Notes under the pieces: generated by a model
The model's input: only the letters and a program-made list of their open reading frames with translations
Told to the model about the DNA's origin: nothing
Database searches by the model: none
Shown here: positions 49,780 to 61,000 of the stretch, one piece after another
Layout: each line of letters opens with the position of its first letter
Numbering within the stretch: the first letter of the stretch is position 1
NCBI GenBank assembly: GCA_963969345.1
Contig: OZ017770.1
Coordinates: 5,651,246-5,715,245 of the forward strand
DNA: 64,000 nucleotides
Source of the DNA: Turbatrix aceti
Taxonomy: Eukaryota; Nematoda; Chromadorea; Rhabditida; Panagrolaimidae
Reading direction: 5' to 3'
Position numbers and translations under genes: made by a program

Positions 49780-50014
49780 AAACAGGAAATTAAAAATGAA
49801 ATCGACATCTTGACAGAAAATCGATCGAAAATGTATAAAAATTATTAAAGATAAGCACTTTTTAGTGCTTCTAAAATTCACTTACTTCTCACTTTTTTTT
49901 CAAAAAAAGTGTTGTAAATGAGTTGATTCTCTGACATCAGAGTATCAAAATGTGTTGAACTGACCGAAATATCGAAAATGGTATTATAATCCCTCCTTCC
50001 TATACTACTCAAAA

Positions 50015-51640
50015 GCATGTGTAATTTCTGCACTAAAAATAGAGAAACAATTTATAATTTAATTACAAACACAAATCTTTGCAACAAAAAAAAAGAAAAT
50101 CGCGATGTAAAAAGAGATGTCGACAGTGTACTTGTTGTATGATTGACGAGAAGACAGGGAGGGATGGGAAGGCTCACTCGGTGAGTGTCGAAAAGGGTTA
50201 GGACGAATGACCAGGCTTAGCTCCGCCTCTTGTTTTGCTTAGAAAAACGTGGTTAAAAAGTTGCAACATTTTGGAATCCCCGGTTTCTTCTTCGATAAAT
50301 GGCTTGTATATTTTATTTTTTATAATATGGAAACAAGTCATAGATACACATAGTGGATATTTCGCATTTTTTGAAAACCTTTTTTTAATCCTTTTCGCGA
50401 CTTTGAAGTGTATGCCAACGGACAACTGGCCGGCGAGTCATCATCATTTCTTGCCATTGCTCCTGGCTTGCAAGACTGATCGAATGTCCATTCATGTATA
50501 CGGATCCAAGGAGCACTTCGCCGATGAAGTCATTCTTGCTCATTTTGTCGTAATCCCATACACTGACAATTAAGTGAACGCGCTGGAAAAATTAATATTT
50601 AGCATGCTGGATAATAAAATTCGTATGCGTGCAAAAAATGACTCTCATACCTGCATGGATTCCGGGGGCACTTTGAATTGAAAACTCTCGTTATAATACG
50701 GATTGAGCGTTTTGTATTTGATTGACGTTTTCTTTTTCATCAACAGCTTTTTGCCGTCGTAAAGGTACATTTTGACATATGGGTCTGAAATCAACGAAGA
50801 CACTCAATCGACTTAAATGCCGGTGGATCGTAAAATGACCAACCGCTCGAACCGCCGACATCCATTTTCTTAAGATTTCGGGCTTCCATTATGGTCAAAG
50901 TAAGAGTTCCAGTTGCCGGGCGGTAACGACACGAAAAACATATGTCACCGAGGCGAGATTCATTCTGGAATGAGACTTGTGGTTATGAGTGATATAAGTC
51001 GTAAATGAAATATCTTACGCTGTCGCTTTCTTCGACCGGAGGATCCAGAGGCATCCATTCGTCGACGAGCGCACCAAAGTCAATGTTTATGAACGGCACA
51101 GCTAGCTGGCCGATTCTGTCGTCCTTGCTGAGGCGATCGAAATCGAAGACGACGAATTGGAGTGTTTTGGATTGCAGTTCGTTGAACGGAATCTAAATAA
51201 ACAAAAACATAAAAAAGTTTTTATGCAGTTTTGAACATACGCTGAACTGAAATGTCTCATTGTACACCGGATTTAGATTGTTCCTTTTGATTTTTGTTTC
51301 AAACTTGGGCTTCTTTTCAGGTAATATGCATAATTTGATATAGGGATCGGACATCCCGTTTCTGTCCATGGCAGGCAAATCCTTGCATTCCGCAATAGTA
51401 ACTGACAGCTGTAAGAAATTGTTGTAATTCAATAAACAAACAACGTTATCAGCTAACCTTCTTAGAAGCAAAATCGTAGTCCAATTTGAAGTGAATCTTT
51501 CCATAGTTGGCAACAAGAGGATCTTGCACCTCAAAGTTTGGCTGCACAGTGAACGCCTTAGAAGAAGATGGCACAGGTGAAGGAATTGGCAGCTCAGCAA
51601 TGCACTACAAACAGAAGCAAGGATTAAAGACTATCTATTA
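50015..51640. repeat. partial tandem unit, copy 3
   Basis: Only the synaptotagmin segment is present. The repeat ends after CTATCTATTA at 51640, inside the intron that precedes the C2A exons. Beyond this the intron continues into unique DNA and a further coding exon. This copy is probably the ancestral locus. Private variants lie near 50511, 50668, 51214 and 51621. Confidence 0.93.
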
Positions 51641-51776
51641 ACATGCAAAAATAAAATTAACCGCTTACTTTTTCATTTAGCTCTCCATTGTTAACGACAT
51701 GGCGTTTTCGAGGCAAGCATGTGGTAAAGATTCGGAATATGGGATTACATGTTATTAGAAAACTGTCCATCGCCTG
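50385..51776 (-). CDS. syt: synaptotagmin (double C2 Ca2+/phospholipid-binding protein), 5' end not found
   Basis: Seven exons on the minus strand: 51776-51669, 51604-51458, 51408-51241, 51192-51019, 50964-50844, 50784-50651 and 50582-50385; 350 codons, all phases consistent. The 36-codon first listed exon ([20 protein letters not shown]...) starts at a TTCTTTGCAG acceptor. It has a Cys/hydrophobic patch, followed by PRKRH, like the membrane-proximal segment of synaptotagmins. C2A and C2B both retain their aspartate loops ([18 protein letters not shown] and [18 protein letters not shown]), so Ca2+ binding is likely. The WHTL motif needed for vesicle docking is present. Synaptotagmins trigger vesicle fusion. 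The upstream TM exon is missing from my model. A minus-strand ATG exon at 53985-53953 is one weak candidate. Confidence 0.88.
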
Positions 51777-54700
51777 CTGCAAAGAATTTATTGTTCACTA
51801 TCCTTTACAATATTAAACAAAAAAATAAAGCTTGGGTTTTACGAACATGAAATGTTTCTGGAAATTCAAAGTTTCCAGCAGAAAGTCGATTCATCTTTTA
51901 CATTTGTAATACAAACGACACCAACAGTATTATTAATATTTTTACATTCACACAATAGTTACAACAACAAACGGTGTGAGAAAAGCAAAGTTAGTGACAG
52001 GCAAAATCTGGTAAATTTCTGAGAATTGACGCTTGTTCACAGGAGTCAGATAGCAATCATACGGGAAAAATTCTACAGAGCGCTTATCAGTGAGCAAGGT
52101 GATGTGAATAACTGAAGAAGGGGTCAGTCATGCGGCTTACATGCACAGGAAAAAACACATAACGATCAGAAATGCTTCAACAAGCCTCTCAAATTTCACA
52201 TTTTGACTTTTGAACACCGCCACCGCCTCCGGACTTCAAAGTGTGATTCTAGCGGCACGCGAGGGTGAACCATTATGAGAGGGCCAAAACACATTCCCAT
52301 AAATCGCCTGCGTATTTCTAACATTCGGCGACTGGCGCTTTTACGTGTTCTTCTCGCTCCAACTAGCAAGGTAGAAAGTAGTCGGGATCGTAAAATGTAC
52401 AAAAGCTACATCAAATAGCCTTCTGATTAAAGATTGGCATTAACAAAGAACGCGGCACAAAAGAAGGAAAAAAAGAAGGCACTGGTATGCAGCAGAGCTC
52501 AGCTTGTCGTTTTGAGAAGCCAAGTGAGTGAATGCAGCATGGCAAAAAGATCTGACAACCCCATGCTTTTTTTAGTCATTCATTTTATGCAAATTGGTAA
52601 AGCTAACAAATTGATAACACATTTTTGGCATAAAAACAAAACCTGTTTTTGGTGGCCCAGACAAATTAACAGAAAATCGTTTTATTCCTGCTTTGGCAAA
52701 GCTTTTCACTGCTTGAACGTGCAAAAAAACACGAAAAACAAGATACCCTTTTCCCGCCAACCGCTGCAAGTCACATTTATAACTCGGAGTAAAAAGTAAT
52801 TTATTTCCCAGGACCATCACGCACTTTGATGTTATCGACAAAAGGTTTAAAATCTTTTGTATAAGTAGAAAAAAAAATACTTCATGAATATATGGTGTGC
52901 CGAATTTGATATCCCTGCAGCCGCGCGGCACAAACAGAGATTATATTATTCATTTCCTCTTCAAAGCCTGTCTTAGACACTCTGAGAAAGGTGTGGATGA
53001 TAAAGATGTATTTTAACAGACGGAGCTGTTCGTAATCCTTGAAGCTTACTGGATGACAATGAGCAGCCTAAGAATCACGGCTAACGACTTTGAAAAGAAT
53101 CATACGGTGCCAACACGCACGCGATCGACCTCAACAAGCTCGTTTGATGCCAGTGAAAAGCCCGTAAGACCGTTTTTTTCCAGGTATACACCAGCAGTTA
53201 CAAAAAACAAGACGGCAAAAAACATGAATTGTATTTTTGCATCAATTACAGCAAGTACAATAGCAAAAAAATATACTGCTTTTTGAAAATGAAGTAAAAA
53301 AAGGCTTATTAGCTCAACAAGCTCCTTTTTGTCAGACAAATAAAGAAACGATAACGAGATGCTCATTTTCTGCCGCTCTGGTAAGTTAAATGCTATTCGC
53401 ACAACATGCACAACGTACACGCAACATAAAGCTGGATTAAAACGTCATCATGGGTTAAAACAACATGTTTCGTGAGTTTAACAAAAGCTTTAAACGCGGA
53501 AATATTTGAGGCATAATGACCTGCTGCTGTCATGGAGTCTATGGGGGCCATTGAGTGTTCTACAAGGACAAAACTGAGACTCTTATTGTCAAATGAAGAC
53601 TTGATTTAATCCACTTTTTCATCCGGAATCCTTTTCATCGTTTTTAGCCATATGCAGTCCCTTCTAGAGCCCAATATGATTATTTGGAACCAAATGAGAT
53701 GAAATGTGATTGGGAATAATTTTACGCCCAATATCATCAAACAAGCCTTCAGACGCGTGTTCGTTTGACAGAGGCTGAACGGCAAAAAGTCCTATTAAAG
53801 TGCATCGGGTGATAATTAATACTAATAAAAACTTCAGTTATGTAATAAAAAAATTGATAATGTTCTCGCTCTAAGCCGAGGTTAGTAACAAAACTAATTG
53901 CATCTAAGCCAAGCATAACAAACATCAATGTTGCGAAAAAAAAAATAGTTACCTCAGGTTCATCGGTATTTTCAGGCTTGTCCATGGTTTTTCTTAAGAA
54001 TATCAAAAAGCAACAACTGTTTTCTGATGAATGTAGCGTAGTGGACCAAGACAACGATGCACCTTGTAATGTACTCGGAATAATAAGACAGTTATAGGGT
54101 CACAAAAAGACACAAGTTATCGTTTAATGGTAGACAGAAGAAACAACGATGAGGCAAATGCAAGATTCCCTGAAATACCAACGCTTGGGGGGCATATTGA
54201 TATTATATCAGCTGGATAAAGAATATTTTTATATATGTATGATTACAGCATTGACAGCGATTTATCCGTTTTTTTGTAGGAAGCGGTGGACTTAAAAATA
54301 AAAAATGAAATCAGGATTTAGTTAATATCTGCCAGATAAAAGCATTTGTGTTTTGTCTTTTCTCCCATGTTTAAGAACGATTCCATTAGATGCCAGAAAC
54401 TCTCGCACACGCCATCCCGACAAAGAATAGGATTAGCAAAGAAAGGTGGAAAAGAGGATGGCAAAGTTCAAACATGCAGCGCTTTAATTGCAATAAAAAT
54501 AAATTAATCTCTGAGAATAGAAATGTTTCAAAAAACACATGCCTTCGGTTATGTTAAAAACTAGTTTGCAAAATAAAAAAATACAATTACAACACTGTAA
54601 AATTATTATGCATTTTTTTACAACCAAATGAAATTTACCATTAGCAACGCCATGTGGCGCACGGCTGGATGATAGCTATTTTTGCATCATTACATGGAAT

Positions 54701-55030
54701 CAAACACAAAGAAGACACAAGTGCCTTTTTTACGTCTTTCATTAGTTCATCTGTTTTTAAATGACGTATGCAGCAGTACAAATTTACTTCAAGTCCATAA
54801 ACAAATGATAAACATGTTATAAAAATTGTGGTAAATTTCTTTGTCATTTAATGATTACGTTTTTAACACCATTGGCCGTTTAGCAAGAAAATACAGAGTA
54901 TTAACAAATTAGGTTAAGGTCAACACCCTGAGACCTGCACAGTTAAGACAAGAGGTGTGCCTTTTCGATTGATCGCAAGTCAATATCTTGCAGACAGACG
55001 CAGGTTCAAATCTCTCAGCAAGTGTCTTTC
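51777..55030. other. intergenic/5' region of synaptotagmin and myosin
   Basis: Divergent spacer. The minus strand holds a short ATG frame with a GTAACT donor (53985-53953, MDKPENTDEPE) and a hydrophobic frame (about 53290-53100, with IQFMFFAVLFFVTAGVYL). Either could be a synaptotagmin 5' exon, but their phases do not join cleanly to 51776. Nothing else is supported. Confidence 0.45.
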
Positions 55031-58000
55031 ATGGAGGAAATCGAAGATTTTTTAAAAACCGAAAATTTGGCGGATTTAAAGTATGTTTTTTAGTCATAAA
55101 ATGTAGTTTGTCAAAGATGGCGTATACACATTTTTAGACATGACAGCAATATTGAGAATGCCATAGAGCAGCGGTACGCGAAGCAGAAGATATACGTTTG
55201 TTATTTTTTTGTTTTCATTTTTTTCAACCATTAAAAACAATATTTTAGACATTTGCTGGTCAGGTATTAATTGCGCTAAACACGCCAAAAAAGCTTGATA
55301 TTTACGATGCCTCGACAGTCGAGCAGTACGCGAAAAAAGGACCCTTTTCGGGTCACGCTCACATATTTAGCGTCGCTTCCAAGGCACTCGACAGAATCAA
55401 AAACGGATCAGAAAATGAAGTGATACTCTTTCGCGGCAAAACTGCAGCTGGGAAAACAAAAAATGCCTTTCACGTCACGCGATTTTTGAGTTCTGTCGGC
55501 GGAAATGATGGTATCACTCCTAAGCATGTGGGTTTATATTTTGCTGGGCAAAAAAGACAACAAACTAATGAAAATAATTCAGATATCAGCACTGGAGACT
55601 ATTTTGGGTTCCCTGATTGGCGCTAAAACACAGGCTAATGACTCTTCCACTCGGATGAGTTACAAACTCGATGTTCTGTATTTCCGGTGAGCTCTCATAA
55701 TTTAATGCGATTATAAAAAAAATGTCTTTAGGCAAAAATTACGTGGACTGAATGTCAGCAGTATGACGCCACTGGAATTAAGAAGAGTAGTTACCCAGAA
55801 GCCAGGTGAACGATCATTCAACGTTTTCTACGAACTTTGCTCCGGTTTGGACGCCAAACAGAAAGAAGAATACGGCTTACAATTTGCCAAAAACTATTTC
55901 TATCTTAATGCGGTCGGTGTGAAATATATGTCGTCGAATTTTCATGAATGCCATTTTCAGCATAAGACAAACAGCGAAACCGACAACAGCGACAAAGTTG
56001 GGTTTAGTGAATTCAAAAAAGCGCTCAAAACTGCTGGATTTTCCGAAAATCACGAACAAATTGTTTACCGTTTTTTATCGGCGATTTTGCACATTGGAAA
56101 CATCTATTTCACTGTTAAATTGGTGAGTAGAAAACACTTTTTAAGCTTTTGGGAAAAAAATACTTGTAGGACGCTGAAAACAAGGAATGCGTGCAAGTGG
56201 CAAATGAAAACGAGCTGCAGTGGATTGCCCATCTTCTCGATGTCGACTCCGATGTTGTCGAGGAGGTTTTTACCACTCATGTGATTGTCAACAAAGAAAA
56301 CGACAGTTATGACGAAAAGCCGCCCATGATGCGAGAGAATATTCGATCTGTCGACAAAGCACTAGACACTCGGTAAGGCGCATAATATGTTGTCCGAGGA
56401 CAAAAACTGACTCATTTTCAGCGATCTTTTGGCCCAAACCATTTATAAGCAACTCATTGCCTGGGTTTTAAAGGAAATTTCTCTCTTCTACAAACCAGAC
56501 GAATATGATTCAAAAATTTCGATTTTGGACACTGTTGGATTTACGAAAAACAGTGTGAATCATTTTGAGGAATTTTGTTTTAACATCATTGATGAAAGGC
56601 TGCATAACTTTTGTATCCAAAAATTGTTCAAAGAACCCCAGGCTGACTACGAGGGCGAAGCCGTTCCCTGTCTCTACAAGTTCACTCCTAGTTTCGATAA
56701 CGACAAAGTATTTGCCATGCTTTTTAATCGGCCCACTGGAATTGTTCACTTGCTTAACGATGAATGCAGATTTCCGAAAAGTTCCGATGAAAACTTCATA
56801 CAACGCTCATTTTTAAACCATGTCAACAAGAGCTCATTTGTGATGCCGAAAATCAAAGGAAGACCAGAGTTTGGAATTCGACATTATGCGGGTACTGTTG
56901 TTTACAATGTCAACGGTTTTCTTCAAAGCAACCACTGGACGGAAACAAACGTTATTAGCAGCATACTGAAGCAATCAAATGATCCTACTTTGAATTACAT
57001 ATTTCCGCCTCTTGAACAGGAAAATCAAATTTTGGTACTCGACGAGTATGTAAAAAGTGTTCAGGCGCTGATCAAGTTTTTGCAAAGGTAAAAAAAATTT
57101 GAATTGACATTGTTTTTTCTACATATGTAAATTTTTTTAGCAAACCGTTACACATTGTTTGTTGCATTCAAGCTCAATCACCCGATGGGGATTACAATTT
57201 TGTAGCCGTCAACAAACAACTAAAGTCCTTAACCATTCAAGAGTGTTGCAAATTTGAAAACCAAGCATATCAAAACAAATTATCATTCAAATCATTCATC
57301 GATCAGTATGACTGTCTACTGCCTTCGATCACGGATCCGAACAACGACCCCAAACAAACAGTAGTGGACATTCTAAACGGTCAAGGTAAAAAGTTTTTTA
57401 ATGCGTACGCCGTTGGCAGCCACAGCGTTTACCTAAAAAACGTCATGTTCGAACACTTGAATAATGCCAAAGTGACTTTGCGTGACACATCTGCTACTAT
57501 CATTCAGCGAAACTGGAAAAAACATGTCGTTCAAAATGAATTTCAAAAACAAAAAACCGCTGCTGTCAAGATCCAAGCAAACGCTCGCGGGTGGCTTACA
57601 AGGTAAATCAAAAATTATTTTCAATTATTTACACATCATTTTTAGAAGAAAAATAAAAGCAACAGGGCAGAAAGATAAAAATAACATTGAAAATGTCCTT
57701 CAAGAAAAGAACCCATCTGAGCAAAATGCAGATGGGCACCCCGTTTTACCAGGCTGGTGGTTCAATAAAGCGGATCAACTTGAAAAAATTCTGAACGAAG
57801 AAGACGACGCTTACGTTTTTAAAAATTCAACAAAGTACATTTCTCAGAACCATCATGAAAGCCTTCCAATTACGAATGACGTGACAATTGAAGAATTTGC
57901 TCACAATTACATGAAGGTGTGCAATAGTTTTGAACGATTATCAAAACAAATTATTAAAACGCATTTTTTTAGAATCATGTATTGGGTGTGAGACGCGAGC

Positions 58001-61000
58001 CCATAATGTCTCCTTTTCTGAACAAAGACACGGAATCAGACTACGAGCAGTCACTCCAGCTCTTCCGATTAATCCTTCGATACATGAATGACGCAACGTT
58101 AACCGGAAGCCAGCGCATTGGGCTAGCCAAGTTCATTATTCAGCAAGGCATTGAAAACAGAAATCTTCGAGACGAAATTTACATTCAGCTTTGTAATCAA
58201 ACCTATGACAACAAAAACAAGCAAAACTCCAAGAAGGCCTGGGATTTGCTGCTCATGTGCGTCAACACGTTTCCTCCCGGTATCCTAGTCTACCCGATGC
58301 TGAAAAAGTAATTTCGCAATTTCTCTGTCCGATAATTTAAATTGTTTTTTTTAGTTACTTTGAGAATCAAGACGAGCCCCTTCGAACACAACTCTTGCAA
58401 GGCATGTATCGCCCGCTCCGACACGACGAAAACAACCGCTGTCGTAGTTTTGCGTCCATTGCTCTCGAACAAGAGGCTTTCTCTCGTCGCCAACCTTTTG
58501 TCCTTCGAATCTTTCTCGTTACCGGCGAAGAATTCCTCGTTGAAGTGGATTCTTGGACGTCAGCGGACGAAATTGTGGAACGCGTCTTCAAACTCGTCGG
58601 AATCCCCGACATCACCGGCTGGGCACTCGACGTGAACAAAGTTACCTCCGAGTGCTCCTGTGCTGGACAACAGCTAATCTGTGACGCATTATCCCAATTC
58701 TGCATGCCTGCAAGCAAAAACACAGGCGCATTTGCAAATTTCAGCGTCATTAACGAAGAATCAATTTGTCCTTCGCATCAAGCGGATTACAGGGAATCGT
58801 CGTCTGAAACATCGCAAGGTTTGTACGTTTGCTTGTCATGGTCACTACAGGTTGTCAAAAGAGTTTGTCCGGTTTTAAAAAATGCGAGAACAAGCAAAGA
58901 CAATTCCTGAACGCGCGGAAGTAGTTTGTCTGCAATCAAAAGCAAAGATGCGTTCATTAAATAATAAATTAGTTCTAGGTTGCTCAGAAGATTACCCGGC
59001 GGTCCTTAATCAACGAAATGTGGTCATGGTATTTATGCTAATCTCCCGCATCCTTTAAATATATTATTTTTCAGAAACAACTTTCAAAGCACCGTCCAAC
59101 GCCCGAAGAATACGCGCAGATGAGTGTCGCTTCCCGTATTCGAAACATGAAAATTCCCGCTGCAAATGGAGATGTTGATAAGTTTTTGGACGAAGTTTTT
59201 GATCAGGTTAGTCGTTAATTTAATTTTTTTTTCTTCAAGCACCACGTGCGCCATGTTTTGTTTAGGCACTGCCATCTACGGACGATGATGCTGTTCAGGC
59301 AATTTCGTCATCCATTAAAGGAGGTGGCTCTTACAATGGTTGCAACTTTTCGCGAGTTCGTCCAATGCGACGCACAGAAACCGAATCATCTTATTACCCC
59401 GAACAAAATATGCACCGGCAATCTTCGACGACTTCAAATGGATCCCCTTATGGCACCGGAAGTCAAAATGAGTATTCTGAGTGCGGCTCTCCAAATTTGT
59501 TTTCCAATCGGGTTCGTTTCAAAAATTTTCAAGCGAGGCGTGAGGCTTTTATGTTTCGTTCTAGAGTAATGTTTACCCACCATCGTCTCAACTCACTCAT
59601 TACGACTCTGAAAGGTATGTTTTTCAGCTCTTGAGGTTACTTAAGGGATTTTTTAGTGCATACTCAAGCAATCCACCAGTGGCTAAGCATTTCCATCAGG
59701 TATGAGTCTGGACAATAATTTGATCTCAAAGAAGACCATTTCAGACAAATGACAACGCTGTACTTCCTCAACAAATGGTTTGTTTTGTAAAGAAATAATT
59801 TTTTTATGTTTCAATTCGTTTTCAGATGTACAACGATCACGTGATTAACGATAACTACGCTCCAGTCGGCACGAGCAATTCTCGCATTCGTCGCCGCTTC
59901 GAACAGAGTCCCGCAACTCAACGCCGCTCGCGTCGCTCGATGAGCACCCCTCGAGGCACTTCTGCTCGCAACCCATCGGATGTGGTCATTCCTGCTCCCG
60001 ACTACGACGAGGTGCCAAAATTCACGCCAACCAGACGCCCGAAAGTTCGTTCTACATCAGTTACTCGTTCCGTGACACCAAAAAGCGGGTACGATGCACA
60101 ACTGGGTAATGGATTTCCTCCAAGTGTTGTCCGCAAGCCCTACGTATCAAATGGACACGCGGCCAGCACCGATTACTTTGAAAACGATGAGAACGCGAGC
60201 CACGACCTGTCTGAGCGATCCAGTGTCCGCAGTCTGGTTGACAGCTTTTCCCCTCTTGGACACCGTCGTCCGGAAAGCCGCGCATCATCCCGACAAAGTC
60301 AGTTCAGTGGAGCTCGCTTACCTCCGGCTACGTCACTGGCCGATGAGCCATGGAAAATAACAATTCGTCGTGAGGTAGGAATGCACATCAGACAGGGGGA
60401 CAACATTTGCACGTTTGTTTACAGGTATTTTTTCCGGGCGAAAAACTGATTGATACCACCGCAGTTGACCTTGTCTTTGCACAAATAATCAGCGATTGCC
60501 GCAAAAAAGCTTTTCAAAGAATCCGTCAATTTGAGCGAGACAGAATCAACTGCATTCTCAGTAAGACAACAATTTATGACCTTGAGAAAATTATGCAACG
60601 ACCTTTCAGACAAGCATAAGCTTCCGGTCGAGGCTTTGGGCTGCATGGAGGACATTCCCATGGTTGTTAAAAACGAGGTAATTGCTGAAGCTCGAAGGTG
60701 GCCACATTACTTCTGCCGATACTACTGCGTGATTGATGAAAATACAAGTACATCCTTGATTCTGAGTGTCGGCGAAAATGGACTTCGTTTCATGACCAGA
60801 GACACCGAGAAGCCCCACGATGCGATGATAACGCAACAGGTTATCGCGTTAGTGTGCAAAAACTAGTGTTTGTGAATTATTTATCAAATTTGTTGCAGAT
60901 TTGATGATATACAGGAAATCTTGTGCGACGAAAACAGTGTCAAAATAATTACCAAACAAAAGACCTTTGGATCACTCATTGCTTACAATGCTCCCAAAAT

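Larger units (their letters stand above)
45087..50001. mobile_element. 4.9-kb TIR element, copy 2
   Basis: Copy of 38530-43444 at an offset of 6,557 with the same nested contents. TIRs are at 45087-45307 and 49780-50001. It is flanked by the same synaptotagmin segments, so it arose by segmental duplication rather than by a second insertion. Confidence 0.8.
43458..50014. repeat. 6,557-bp tandem unit, copy 2
   Basis: Nearly identical to copy 1 throughout. At the left-end variant sites it agrees with copy 3, and at the right-end variant sites it agrees with copy 1, so the copies form a mosaic. Confidence 0.93.

Noticed and set aside
54985..55025. tRNA-like B box (GGTTCAAATC) upstream of the myosin start
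   Set aside because: The flanking T-stem does not pair and no A box or acceptor stem can be built.
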